From NCBI GenBank assembly GCA_930367205.1, contig OV884014.1:72767104-72831103 (forward strand): a DNA stretch of 64,000 nucleotides. Direction: 5' to 3'. The stretch is from Acanthosoma haemorrhoidale (Eukaryota; Arthropoda; Insecta; Hemiptera; Acanthosomatidae). Under the pieces are notes generated by a model, which saw nothing but the letters and a program-made list of their open reading frames with translations, was not told the DNA's origin and made no database searches. The position numbers and the translations under genes were made by a program. Position 1 is the first letter of the stretch. Every line of letters begins with the position of its first letter. Shown in pieces: positions 1 through 13,414 of this stretch.

Positions 1-1183
1 TTAGAGAATTTCTTTAAAGTAACTAGTAATTACTGAATCCTATATGTTTCTTAACATGAGAAATATGTAGTAGACTAATAATAAAGTATTAATATTTATA
101 AGCAATATATTAATATTAATTATATAAGAGTAGTATTAATTCTTGAAGTGATAACTATAATGAAGAACTTTCATCTAAAACACACATTAGTTTTTTTAAA
201 AACTCATTTCATATTTTTTAAAAAACTCTAAGTATTTTTCCTTCGCTTTATACGTTCTAGATTTCGGTTATATATTTTTTTTAGGTCAGGCCAGATTTGT
301 GGTAAAAAAATTAACTAACCAAATCTTCTTCATCATAAAAAGTGATATCTCTAGGCTAAAGATTAACACAATTAAGACCTTGGGTCCTCCAGTTAATATA
401 AATATCCTTATGATTGTTTTGATAGTAAAAATTATATATAAAATTTGTCTATCCAAATCCCTGATAATTCTGGGATATTGTCTCTTAGGCTAAATGGTCA
501 TTTTTTTTTAACAAATTTTCGCATTGACATGAAAATGTAAATGAAAGAGACTTTTCAAAATCCGTAGATTTCCATTTGGCCTCGAATTTCCTGTTATTTC
601 GTCATGACTTATACATTAGAGTTCGTATTAAATCCACTGTCCCAGAGGCAGGAACAAGAAGCCGGCCTCACCTCCCCGCAATGAATTTAAATATTTAAAT
701 GAAACCATACAAAAATATATTTATATTCAAATGCAAGGGAGACAGTCTGCCGCACCGGGCATACGCGCTCTCATTTAATTAGCAGTATTTGCGCAGCGAA
801 ACAAAACTGTCTGCGCAATTTATTTTGCATTGCAAATGTTTATTTTTGTATTTTTTTACTTATCTAGTATTATAATTTTAATATGTATTTATACGACCGA
901 CCGTGTCAACTGTAGTATATAAATTTTTATTTTCACTCTTTGTTACTTTGCTTTGTGACGTACCTTTTATAAAGCCAGAGTCAAATAATTTTTTCCAACA
1001 TATTAATAATCATAAGCAATGTTGACTCAGAGTAGGTAATTCGTAATTAGTATTTTTAAACTATAATAACTTAAAATTCATTGAAACTTTCATGTCGTGT
1101 TTAAAAGTCAAAAAGTATTAATAAGGTCAATACTAAGTAATAAATGTAAATACAAAAATCGTTATAAAAATACAAAATATTTA
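1..1183. other. AT-rich non-coding stretch
   Basis: No credible gene is visible; the only open frame (299-493) is short and low in complexity. A patch at about 640-830 is richer in GC and less repetitive than its surroundings, but I recognise nothing in it. Confidence 0.6.
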
Positions 1184-2150
<967 letters not shown>

Positions 2151-4208
2151 ATGTATTTTAGAAAAATCATTAAAAACTAAAAGTTGCTGGTTAAAATTAA
2201 GTCAGCTTTTACCCACAGAAATAATATTTTGCACAGTAGAACCATTTGTTTCTTATTGTTAATGGTTGTTATTATTTTTTTTATCTAATTTTAACAGCTG
2301 TGAAATGAACCACTACTGTGAACGACATACAATGCAGAAATGACATGGAGGCATGAGTGTGAAGGGCACCCAGCTATACCTCCCAACAATTATATCATAT
2401 TTAGGTTCTATCGGTTATCTCAATGGCTCCTTACTGCAGCTTATCTCTTGTAGTCTTGGAGTATTATGAGGTAAGTCAAGTGCGGACAGTTTCTGAATCA
2501 GCGGATTCTCGTCGTCATGAAAAAATCTCTATAATTTCAACGTGTAAGTTTGTACTATGAAATTCCAATACTTTGTGCAGCGTGTGTGCTCACATACGCT
2601 GATATTTAAAATTCCTTGTTGATTACAAGCAAAGGGCAGTGGACCTGTCAGACGGTGATGTGCTGCTGGCTTGTCGAGACTGTGACCTTGCGGCGCTGTG
2701 TACATTGCTCACAAAGACCGTGAGTTGAAAATTCAATCCGCCGATGACTAACTCATTTACAACTCCTACCTTTGTCGAGCAATAGTAAATGGATTTCGGT
2801 TTTGGCAATAACATACAAGCTCTTTCTCACCACCTACCTAATCAGGTATTCAGTACCTCGCGCCCCCTCCCTCCCACCGTATCCGCCCCCACTAACTTTA
2901 TTCTTATCAGCCAGTCGACCGCGTGATTCATTAGTTTGTATATTTTTAGGAAATTTTATGAGCCAAAGTATTATTTACATTTTTTAAAATGAGAATGATA
3001 CTTATTATATATTGATAAAACGAAAAATATTTTATCTGAAACACATGATTAAGTTTGGAGTTAACGCTTTTCAATTTCCCGTTTAATGCTCCCTTACTTT
3101 GTTATTTTGTTTCTCCTTCTACAATACTAAAATAATCTGATGATCTTTAATATTTCAAGTTTCTGTTTACTCTTACACGCTAACAAAACTTACAGCAGGT
3201 AACTATAAACTCTGAATTCAAGCGATCTAAAAAATTAAATACGTGGCGTCATACCTCATGAAAAATCATGGCTGGCAGAGAACGCCTTGACTGTGTACCA
3301 ACGTTTTAAGAAGTTAGACTTTTGACCTCATCTTAATTACATTTTAGAAACTGAATTCACTACTTCTCTATACCAGAACAAAGAAAATCGTTAGAAAAAT
3401 CGGGCATGAACACCAGGACCTCTGCCATAGAAGTCCACTTACCGGCCACTGGGCGACGAGGGGAATAATGATGCCTTGTTCCCTGGTTAGCATTAGTGGA
3501 AATATATATTTACAGTTACGCACTTCCAAAGACATTTACTACAAGTGAACTCAAAACTAAAATTACAAATTCCCAATAACATATTTAAAAAAACTAAACA
3601 ATCTTAGCCTTAAATTATTTAAGGCGCAAATATAATTTAGTTCGATGGTAACCGCTAACGCACTGCGAAAAATAAGAGAAAGAATTCTTCGGGGGAGAAA
3701 ATAAAAATTAAATTGTAAAATAATAAAGGAAAGCTCTTCACAGTAAACCGCAATAAAAAAGGAATGAGGATAAAGAATGAATTCCTACGAAGAATTCATT
3801 CAATATACTGAGTTTAGGCTTGATACAATACTTAAGCAGAAATCATCAAATAAATGTGATTATTGTCGAGCTCAAAGGGAGAGGCTCTTCTTTAATTGAG
3901 GTATGAAACGATCGACGTCTGCGTGTATTCAATAATAGCGTCCGTAAAAATGATCCATCTGAAATTTTGAAGGCACTCTCACAACCCCTTTAAAAATGCT
4001 AATTATCATTTCGTTAAAATACAATAAAGAAATTACAATTATTATTAAATAATGATAAAACCTAATAACAAAACCAATGAGAAAAGTGAAATCGGTCGCA
4101 ATTTTTGTAAATTAAAAATCCGTTGCATCTGTCAAATTATTTACCTCTTTATATTTCCCCCCTTTAATTTGCATTACATTTTATTCGTGTACCTCATGCA
4201 TTGTTATA
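2151..4208. other. Non-coding stretch with one dispersed-repeat copy
   Basis: No gene is visible. Apart from the dispersed repeat at 2350-2535, the sequence is AT-rich and unassigned. Confidence 0.55.
2350..2535 (+). repeat. Dispersed repeat, unknown family, copy 1
   Basis: Resembles 36,098-36,290 in the same orientation. Shared landmarks in order are CATGAGTG, a (A)TATTTAGG block, the block GGAGTA-T-TATGAGGTAAGTCA and a TCGTGAAA-like block. Identity looks moderate, so these are old copies of one transposable element. No coding potential is seen. Confidence 0.5.
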
Positions 4209-4283
4209 TATGGTATGAATGAGATTATTTATCACAATTACTTATTGAACAATAAGGCAGATTGTAATTTTATCATAATAAAG
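4209..4283 (+). mobile_element. Jockey-like non-LTR retrotransposon, 3' tail only
   Basis: Carries the family's 3' terminal signature: TATGGTATGAATGAGA, then AAGGCAGATTGTAATTTTA, ending in ATAATAAAG. The same tail occurs at 13,949, 46,719 and 50,114 on + and, inverted, at 8,246, 11,587 and 55,265. Severe 5' truncation is typical of target-primed insertion. Confidence 0.75.
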
Positions 4284-7200
4284 TTGTTGCAACATCAAAA
4301 AAATGCATTGTTATAACTTTTTTTTTCTATTCCTTACTGTACTAATAATATTCTGTTTTTTTTGTATTTACTTATTTATTAATTATATGATAGCATTTTT
4401 TTATGTTAGGTTATCAATAAAATAAAATCATTATAATTACATAGGTTTAACATAATCATACGTGTGATATACTGCGAATTTCAGTGTGGCCAGTATTCAA
4501 ACAAATGACTTCTTTTCACGTTGTACAAAAGAAATAAAAAAAGGACCCAGCTCGGAACCCATTTCAGGTTTAAATCTCTTTAAATTTCTTACCAAGCTAT
4601 AAGTTGACTGCGAACCTATCTATTAGTGAATACAGATTATTTCAACATATTCTCTTCTCTTAATCACCGCCTCAAACGTACAGACTCTGTCAGTAACAGA
4701 CAAATTGAATACATGAGTACTTGCTGAAAGCCATTTGTAGCCAAAATATGTAGACCAGTAAAAAAACACACCTTATTTCAAACCAAAGTTGTAATGTTAA
4801 CCGCAGCCCTACTACACGCAAGAGACTGCATAGAAATCTGCAAGTTTCAGACGTCGGTGTACATTAATAAATTATTCAGACGATTTCATTATAACACATC
4901 AATACACAAGGATTGGGCTTACCTCACAATATTCCACGACGGCTTGACAGGAGCTGGAACAAAGACGTGTTAACATGGCATTGGCGAGGAATCTTGAGAT
5001 CGCCCTCATGCACCCATTTTTGTTTTATATGTCATTCTCATTCACTGGTTGTGATTTCACAGCTGTCGATTAATCAGAATAGCATTGGTTATATTCCGTT
5101 GACTATTCGCAGTATGGAATTTTTATATTTTTGGGCGATGTATACCCACTGGAGTTAGTTTCCTTCCTATGGCCCAGTCTGCAGCTCTGGGATACGTGCG
5201 CCGGATGTAGAACTGGAGTCTGGCCAGACCTAACGTGGATAATGGAGAATAGATGGAACTGCGGTGAAGTTGGCGACGTGCATCTATCAATGTCCGATAC
5301 AGCAGCTGCCTGCACCTGCCTCATAGTGCTGTTGGCATAGTCATTAGTGACTGCCCTATTAGCGGCTAAGATCTCCTAGCTCAAACCCATGCTTATTTAT
5401 CTGATTAAATCATTCTTAGCATAAGTCTCACAGGAACTACCTTTCATAAAAACAACAGCGTATTTTTCATGATTAACGAGTGCCTTCGCTGTGCTAAAAC
5501 CTCTTTAAAATATGGCAAGTTTCTTATACTTTAAGTTTACATAAATAAGTATCAGATGCAATGATTTACCCTATTTATCTTACATTGGGCCAGAAATATA
5601 TTCGCTGTCTTGATGTTGAATAGAGATACCGGTTCAGTTCCTCCCTCTCCTAAAGGTTTTTTTCAGACCAGGATTGATCGAGCTTCGTGTGGATAAATAC
5701 GTAGCTACTCCGTACTCCTCAGCGTCACGTTTGACTACTAAATGTAATAATCGTTAGGTAGAAAGGATGTTTGAGAAACCAAGGAGCTGAGTATTCAAGG
5801 AGGATTAGAAATTTATAATATCCGAAAACCACTAATATAACAATAAACATTTAAAATAAACGTGCCTTCCTTCACACAGACTAGCTTCTTAATTATCAAT
5901 ATAAACATTAAATAATATATTTTTATATGACTGGCCCTTAAGTACTGCATATGCTGTCAGTAGAAAATTGGGATTGATTTCGTTAACAATTCTCTCTGGC
6001 ATTGTTTTCTATCGCCAGAACAACTGGTTTATAAGAGCTCTCATCTGTAGCTGCTATCTCTGTGACGTGTCGTTTTGCGATTTGGAGGTAAATCTGCCTT
6101 TTAATTGGCAACCGAGCCAATTACCAGACGGGGAAGCATGGATTAGAGACCGTCGATGAAAACAGTGTTGTGCACAACGCGGAGAGCGGCCCTTCATTAT
6201 CGGCCGTCCCGCAGCTTCCCCGGAGCCGAACCCTAATTTTCCCTATTCCGGAAATCGGACTCGGTCATTCCCTCCCGAAGATTTATAGCGGCCAATCGAC
6301 GATTTTTATTTGACCCCTCTCGTGGATCCTCCGCCACAATTTTCTGCCTGATCGGACAGGAGTTTATTCCGCAGATCGAGTTGGCTACCGAAAGGAGCCC
6401 ATCGGAATTCTTAACCCCCCCCCCCATCACCTTCCTGAAAGTTGGACTATTTTCGGTGGTTGTGTTTCCATTTTCCAGTAAGCCTTTCGGAAAAGTATTC
6501 CAATTCGGCATCTCCCGTTATAAACTTTAGATAAAAAAAAGCTTGAATTTAGAAACAAAACCTAATTTTACTACTCAAACCAATATCATATTGACATGAT
6601 CGTGTAATTATTCATGTGTCACATTGATTGACGGCAGGCAGTCTTCAAACACAGCCATCCCAGTGAACCCATAGCCTTGTCAGTTATAATATCTTCAGCT
6701 CATCTGTGCTCTCATTGCCTAGGATGATTTTTATGACAGACATCAATATCATACATAGTGGAATATGAGATCCACGTAGGCTTTACGCATTGCAGCTGGA
6801 TGTACTCAGAAAAATCGAAACAGCTCACGGTGCTTTTACCTGAAAAAAAGTCAAGGCTGCATATATTTATTGTGACTAAACGTTACTAATTCCTATTTCG
6901 GATCATTTTCATTATCATTTTCTTCATTAACAAAAAAACCTGTTTTCCTTGGAATTTTATGAAAATTGGATAAAATACAAAGACAAACGTACATTTTGGC
7001 ATGGATAACTCGGAAAATGTATCTATGCAATAGAACCTATTTGGTTAAAACGTTTAAAAAATTACAAATTCATTATAGAGAACATGTATCAAGAAAGGAA
7101 CTCCAACCGTATTCTGTTGATACTTTATATATATATATGAGCAAAACAGTACCAGAAGAACAAAAAAATAGACATCTGCAATGAATATTTAAAGTGTATG

Positions 7201-8100
7201 GATTAACGAAAACGGAATAGGTCGTACTTTAAAGCGTACCGTTAGAGCATTCCATGGGCACTGGCGTTCAGTTATTTAGTGATAGAGAAATCACGAACCA
7301 TTTTCTTAAGGAAACTGCTCTACGAAATTCACAAACTAGCTCTTTTCTTAAGAAAGCAATCAAACGTGGAAATGGCATTCAAGGGGAAGAACTAATTAAG
7401 TTGACTATCAATAATTGCATCAAGGGCTAGAACTTAAAACCGACAGTGATGTGTAGAAGAAATCAAAGTCGATGACCATTGATGTAGAAATGACCTTTTT
7501 CATGGAGCGTTTCTATGTTTTCAACTAACGGTTCCAGAAGTTTTTTTATGTTTATCGAAGAAATCTTTATTTAAAAACAATTACAATAGTGTAATCAGCA
7601 GTAGTGATAAATTATTTCATTCATACTATATATAAAAAAATGTTGTTCATTTTCTCAGTCATACAATGCAGACATCTTACAACAGCTCAGAAATTCCCCC
7701 AAACAACCAGCCACCTTCTTAATTTATTGTTTAAGAGCAGAATTGCTAAATAAAGAAAGAAATACATTGTATCCTATACAGAAGAAAATATAATAACGAT
7801 GAGAGCTTTGATCCATGGAATGGTTACATCCTCTCTCCAGAACCAATTACTGGCCTTGCTCCCAGCGGTCATGCGTGAAGAAGGGCTAAAGGGCTTTAGA
7901 TGAATGTTGGCCGAAGATATTGCCGAGTTCTGAGAACACTGTTGGAGCACATGTCCCTTCAAGGTAAACAGTCTGCTCTGTCACTCTCAAACAGAAGTAT
8001 TCTCTCAAAAATAAATTTAAATTAATATCGTTGTTTTTCGGAATAACGCTTAAACAGAAATACTTCTACATTGCATTTATATTGTGTTAGAAGGTGAGTG
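4284..8100. other. Non-coding stretch
   Basis: No gene is recognised. Open frames at 4913-5340, 5968-6159 and 6233-6511 resemble no family I know. The 6165-6510 block is notably GC-rich and non-repetitive (see findings). Confidence 0.5.
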
Positions 8101-8115
8101 TTATGAATTGTACTC

Positions 8116-8146
8116 CTCAAGATGCCTGTATAGCCAAAACGACGTC
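8116..8146 (+). ncRNA. Degenerate hammerhead-ribozyme-like motif (possible Penelope-like element remnant)
   Basis: Reads CTCAAGA (hammerhead core CTGANGA with one change), a short hairpin-like GCCT/GTAT/AGCC, then AAAAC and GACGTC (the consensus would be GAAAC plus GACGTC). Penelope-like elements and some other retroelements carry hammerhead motifs of this layout. At least two core positions and one stem base are changed, and an extra base precedes stem II, so activity is unlikely. Confidence 0.35.
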
Positions 8147-8245
8147 TGATGATGTCATATGAATAAAAAACGTTATATCGGGAAGGCGTTTCAAAATTTT
8201 TTCTAACATAAATATCAATACCTTATTTACGTTTCAGTTAAATTC

Positions 8246-9412
8246 CTTTATTGTGCTAAAATTACAATCTGCCTTTTATAAGGCAATAAGTAATTAAGAT
8301 AAATGCTCTCATTCATACCATATTTACAGTTCATCATTCACTCGCTCATTCATACAATATTTACAGACAGCCCAGAGACCCCCCAAATCCACCGCGAAGA
8401 GAAAGCGGAGTCTTGGGAAGTACCCCACGCTCCTCCGTCAGCCGCGTCACCGGATACTAGCCAGTGGAGGCTGACCAAGAGCGCGAGAGCCACAGACGCT
8501 CAGGACATGATAGGAGAAACTGGCCATTGCCAGGACTCCCACTGTCACGCGTTTATAGCAGGTCACGAGGCCACTGCCGTTTCAGTCTCCGAGGAGGATT
8601 ATAGGGATGAGTGGCGCAGTGCAATGACTGTGCTACAGGATTAGGGTGGTTGGAAAGGCTACTGTGGAATTTCATAAACTTGGAAGGGATGAGTTCTAGA
8701 GTGTAGGGTATGTTAAGGTCGTTATGAAGGGTTTTGTTGCTGACATAATAAGGGGCATTTACTATTGTTCTCAAGACTTTTGATTGAAAGGATTGGATAC
8801 GCTTGATGTTCGACTTTTTTGCTGTCCCCCATAGCTCTATTCCGTATGTCCAGATTGGTTTAAGTATAACTTTGTAGATTAGTAGTTTATTTTCTATTGA
8901 GAGATGGGATGTCCTTTGAAGTAGTCTGTACAGTTGTCCAAAGCGTCTGTTTAGTTCTTGTCTTTTTAGTCTCGTATGTGGGTTCCAGGTCAGTCGTTTG
9001 TCAAGATGGAAGCCTAAGTACCGTACTGTCTCGGATAAAGGGAGAGGAATAGAATTAAAATAAACTAGTGGACAAGACTCGCGACAAAGGGTGAAGGTAA
9101 TGTGGGAGCATTTTGCTTCATTAACTTTGATCCGCCATTGATTGCACCAATACTCGATCTCGTCAAGGTGTTTTTGAAGGTTACGGGATGCTATGTCGGG
9201 GTCTGGGTGGGATGACAAGACTGCAGTGTCATCTGCAAATGTGGCCAAGTAGGTACTTATGCACTTATGGGATAGTAGTTAGAGTATTCTAAACCACAGC
9301 GGACTTGGAAGAAGCGGTTTGAAAGGTAGGACTGTAGGATTAGGAAAAGGGTCTGTGGTAAATGTCTTTTGAGCTTGTAGAGCAAACCTGCGTGCCAAAC
9401 CCTGTCAAAAGC
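8246..9412 (-). mobile_element. Jockey-like non-LTR retrotransposon, 5'-truncated, copy with ORF2 C-terminus
   Basis: Read on the minus strand, the element runs from part of the reverse transcriptase through the ORF2 C-terminus (stop at 8553) and a 3' UTR to the terminal ACAATAAAG-type end near 8246. The 3' UTR (8246-8552) contains two near-identical 19-bp blocks, at 8311-8329 and 8348-8366. Compared with the copy at 11.6-12.7 kb it lacks about 75 bp in the RT region just upstream of the FADD motif: the block corresponding to 12,160-12,236 is missing near 9249. It is therefore broken despite its long open frame. Confidence 0.9.
8553..9248 (-). pseudogene. Jockey ORF2 fragment: reverse transcriptase palm and C-terminal domain
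   Basis: An open frame of 231 residues. Near its N-terminus it has the reverse-transcriptase catalytic motif C as FADD (ATFADDTAVL). Further on are EIEYWCNQWRIKVNEAKC and RYLGFHLDKRLTW, the conserved blocks after the palm in Jockey-clade proteins, then LKPIWTYGIELWG near residue 130 and a C-terminus rich in Asn, Pro and Arg. The ATG at 9248 is not a true start, because the full protein would be about 900 residues with endonuclease and fingers upstream. The 5' part is truncated and a deletion sits immediately before this frame. It would have copied element RNA at a nicked chromosomal target. Confidence 0.9.
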
Positions 9413-11239
9413 TAATACCTTATTAAACAGATCGTGTATAATTGTTTTCCATCGGCCGAAAGTATACCCTATGTCCGTTTTCTTCTCAATATGAGTCTTT
9501 TTATCTTTCCTTTGAAAAGAATAATTGCAACCGACCGCGAAGAGAGAGGCTTTACTTTGAATAAGTTATGGTAAATCGTCTTACATATTTCCGTCGGTTT
9601 TTAATACGACGTTCTTGATTTTCTGAATCTTATCCAATACTAGATATAATACATGAATCCAATACATGAAATAAGAAAAAAACAGAAATATTTGATTGAT
9701 CTCTACAGTTATCTCAGTGGATATTTCAGAATAAAACTTTTTTACTTAATGTCTAATAACCTGAAAAAAATATTTAGCTACACGTACAAATGGAGTTTCG
9801 AACGATAATAACGGAATTTTGGAACACCAACTGAACCATTGTTGCCTGCGTTCAGAGCGAAGAGAGTCATCAACTCTCTGAGGTCGAGGTGTTCCTAATA
9901 TCTTGTGACGTTCGTATCTTTTTTTGATGCACCTGTAGCGCTAATAAAGAACTTCTTATTATAAAGATTCAAGTGTAATAGAAACGGTAAGTAACAATTC
10001 CTGATATAATTAAATTCCTTATAACCTTTTTTCATTCTGGTTACATTTCGTGTTTTCGACTGCTGGCAGGTAATAGTCGTTTTATTAATACAGTCCAATT
10101 TTTAGTCTAGCGCTTACGAAATATCTTCCGTTTATATCTTTTATGTGTTTATGCTTATAATTTGTTATTTAATGTGTTTATTATCGTTTTTTTTTTTGCC
10201 AATTTTATCGCTCGAACGTAGACTACGCAAGGGTCTCTATTATATTTGAATAAATATCCGTCGTTGCTATAATACTAAATATTCTTTAATCATTCTTTAG
10301 ACCTACTTGTGGGTCTCCTTTTTTTTTTTTTTTTTTTACCTGCCTTAAGGCGTGTACATAATTTTTGAAAAACAAGAATTAAAAAAAAAAAAAATAAGCA
10401 AGGCTTGTGATCCTTGAACTGTCCTACTACTCATCCCTATTTCTCGCCAGAAGACTCTATCACCCTCCCTGATAAGAGAGGTCACTGTTTGCCTGAATAT
10501 CGAAAGAGATAATAAGAGCGATCTGTGAAGAGTTTGCCCAGTATCCTCAATCCTGGATCCATTTCCCCCGAGCCTAGGCTCCCCTCTCACCCTCGACAAA
10601 TAGTCCCATCTAATTTGCTCTCTCTGTACAAACAGAATTAGCAAAAAGGTCTGTTCCTAACAGGGAGGCTTTTTGTTAACTTTTAATTTTCGTTGTGTAA
10701 CCGCGACCCGAAAGGGATTGTTTCAAAGCGAGTCCTTAATAATAAATAAATCTAATCTTGCATCTTGGTGTCAGGGACCCTAATTTAAATTTATAGACAC
10801 ACTCCGGACAATAACTGACTGATAATATTTGCAGTTTCAGTTTGCTTTTCAAGTTTGTTGTAACTTTAGTACTTTAATTCTCTCCCTTCTCCCCCCCCCC
10901 TTTGTAGCAGTGAAAAAATAAATGTCGATCTCTCTACTTTATTTAAACAGAACAGGTCAATTTACTATTTTCTAGCCTTAATTGTACTAGTCTGGTACAA
11001 GTTTTGCAAATAGATATAATACAATTTCTAATTACATATATGGATAATTCTTAAAGTATGTAAATTAAATAATAGAAACATTTTGTTTAGCATTGTATAC
11101 ATTTTTTTTAACCTGCATACACAAGTAAGTAGTGCACATTAACGTTATTAGCACAAAAAGAATTGACCACATAGCTAAGTTCTAGTAATTAGCTGTTGCA
11201 AACATTTTATTCTTGTCAAGAGCCTAAGGCAAAAATAAT

Positions 11240-11275
11240 GACAGGAACGGGATTTGAACCAGAGTCCTGAGAAAA
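11240..11275 (-). repeat. tRNA-like B-box fragment (SINE-like)
   Basis: On the minus strand the sequence contains GGTTCAAATCCCG, a perfect RNA polymerase III B box. No matching A box or acceptor stem is visible, so this is more likely a decayed tRNA-derived SINE than a tRNA gene. Confidence 0.35.
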
Positions 11276-11311
11276 TTTAGCCTATGGTAATTTGTACTAG
11301 GAAGGTCGTCA

Positions 11312-11396
11312 TTTGAGGCTGAGCAGCTCATTCGTTAGAGCACCGGACTAGAAATTAGAAGAAGACGGGGAAGAAGGGCTCGAGTCCTGGTATTGC
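11312..11396 (+). repeat. tRNA-derived, SINE-like fragment
   Basis: Contains an A-box-like GAGCAGCTCATTCGTTAGAGC followed about 45 bases on by a B-box-like GGCTCGAGTCCTGG. Spacing is near that of a tRNA, but the acceptor stem does not pair, so it is a pseudo-tRNA or SINE head. Confidence 0.4.
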
Positions 11397-11586
11397 CAAT
11401 AATATTTTCTATAATTATAAATAATATTAAGCCTAATAGCAAAATAAACATTTCTTGTTAAATAAGTTCATTTATTATGTACATCTTGAAATACGTAAAG
11501 AGTATTAGTTTTTTTATTTCCGCTGATATCCTTACGAAAAAAGTAGTTCATCCACTCAAATAAAATATTCCAATTATATACAACTT

Positions 11587-12720
11587 CTTCATTGTGCTAA
11601 AATTACAATCTGCCTTATTAGGCAACAAATAATTGAGATAAAAGCTCTCATTCATACCATATGTACAATTCATCATTCACTTGCTCATTCATACAATATT
11701 TACAACAGCCCTGAAGCCTCACAAATCCACATATTCGTCCCCTACCTCGAATGCAAAAGATGTTAAGTATAAGTTTGTAGATTAGTAATTTATTTTCTAG
11801 TGAGAGATGGGATATCCTTTGAATTAGTCTGTACAGCTGTCCAAAGCGTGTTTAATTCTGGTCTTTCCAAATTTTGGTCGTATTTGGGTTCTAGGTCAAT
11901 CATTTGTCGAGATGGAAGCCTAAGTACCGTACTGTCTTGGATACAGGGAGAGGAATAGAATTTAAATAAACTAATGGACAAGGCTTGCGACAGAGAGTGA
12001 AAGTAATGTGGGAACATTTTGCTTCATTAACTTTGATCCGCCATTGGTTGCACCAATACTCGATCTCGTCCAGGTGTTTTTGAAGGTTATGGGATGCTAT
12101 ATCGGGGTCTGAACGGGATGACAGGACTACAGTGTCATCTCCAAATGTGGCCAAGAAGGTATTGGGGGTAGAGGGGACATCAGCGGTGTATAGGTTATAG
12201 AGGATGGGGCCCAGGACACTGCCCTGTGGAACTCTTGCTTTTATGGGATAGTAGTTAGAATATTCTAAACGATAGCGGACTTGGAAGAAGCGGTTTGAAA
12301 GGAAAGACTTTAGAATTAGGAAAAGAGTCTGTGGTAAATATCTTTTGAGCTTGTAAAGTAAACCTTGTGCCAAACCTTGTCAAAAGCTTGAGCTATCTCA
12401 AGAAATGCAGCTGTGCAATACTGTTTGGATTCAAGGGCTGAGGAAATGTGATCAACAACGCGAAGGACCTTGTTGAGCAGTGGAATGTCGTTGACGGAAA
12501 CCAAATTGGTGTGTAAGAAAAAGGTTTTTGGATTCAACCATTGGAAGTAGACGGTTTAATAGGAGTTTTTCAAATATTTTTGAGAGGATAGGGAGTAGGC
12601 TAATTGGGCGGTAAGATGATGCGTCATCGGGTGGTTTACCGGATTTGGCGAATAGGACTACAATGGAAAGTTTCTAGAGGAGAGAGCAACGTTCGGATAT
12701 TGCAATTATAGATGTAGGCT
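11587..12720 (-). mobile_element. Jockey-like non-LTR retrotransposon, internally deleted copy with RT motifs
   Basis: On the minus strand it begins in the reverse-transcriptase fingers (the SSYRPISLLPILSKIFEKLL block, about 12,550-12,640). It continues through motif A, the VPQGSVLGPILYNLY block and motif C, then jumps near 11,765 to the 3' UTR. Relative to the 8.2-9.4 kb copy about 450 bp of C-terminal ORF2 and UTR are deleted. The 3' terminus near 11,587 matches the family tail. Confidence 0.9.
11900..12537 (-). pseudogene. Jockey reverse transcriptase, frameshifted
   Basis: Two overlapping minus-strand frames (12,537-12,316 and 12,373-11,900) together cover the RT core. The first has motif A as AAFLEIAQAFDKVWH, where Jockey enzymes normally have Asp at the Glu position. 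The second has VPQGSVLGPILYNLYTADVP and motif C as FGDD instead of FADD/YADD. Frameshifts lie near 12,365 and upstream near 12,470. Both altered catalytic motifs and the frame breaks show that it is dead. The paralogue at 8553-9248 retains FADD. Confidence 0.88.
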
Positions 12721-13414
12721 AGGAAGATTCCATATTTCAATTAAAAATAAAATTTGTGGAGTTTCTATGGCTGAGCTTGTTGAAAGTAGTTTACAATCCT
12801 TTTCTTTTTTTAGATGAGTTCGTATGGGAATATAACTTTGACTGCAATATCCGTATGAAATGAAAAATTCCCCACACTCTCAAGGGGGCTGATGGAAATC
12901 ACTTTCGGAGTGGAGGGTTAATACCGGCCGAGTATAATCCAGCAGTTAAGGGGAAAGCACTTGAGGGCTGAGAAAGGACTAATAAAGAGTTGGAGGCAGC
13001 AATATCTGCCCTATAGTTGACTGCGAGGGCCTGGAGCATGCCTGTATGGAGCCGGCTGGAGCTCATTACGGATCGAGTGCACGCTGGCTGCTCCGGCAAC
13101 AGGTGGCCGGCCGGTCTATAGGCAAATATATTCGCCCCATTGATTTTTCATGCTGCCCTTCGTATAGAAATCGTACTTTTATAGTCGCTTACTTATCTAC
13201 TTTTTTTTTTTTGGTGTTAGTAGTCATACCGATTGTCTCTCCACAGCTGTATTAGTTGGTACCCGAACGTTTCCGACGTACTAGACCATCATTCTTCGGT
13301 TGGCTGCTCTCAAACGGCGACCAAAACCCTAGAGTGCTCTAGTTACCACCAGATGGTACCCATGATGATTACAGGCCATCATGATTACTCACTACATATT
13401 TACTTACTATACAA
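12721..13414. other. Non-coding stretch
   Basis: No gene is recognised. A GC-rich patch at about 12,920-13,135 has no recognised motif. Confidence 0.5.

Larger units (their letters stand above)
9413..11586. other. Non-coding stretch with homopolymers and tRNA-like fragments
   Basis: No gene is visible. It holds poly-T and poly-A runs flanking a GC-richer block at about 10,318-10,670 and tRNA-like B-box fragments near 11,240-11,395. Otherwise it is AT-rich. Confidence 0.5.

Noticed and set aside
5103..5340. Overlapping open frames near 5.1-5.3 kb
   Set aside because: Both strands are open over a GC-richer patch; no family resemblance on either.
11312..11396. Functional tRNA gene
   Set aside because: A and B boxes are suggestive, but the acceptor and anticodon arms do not fold properly.
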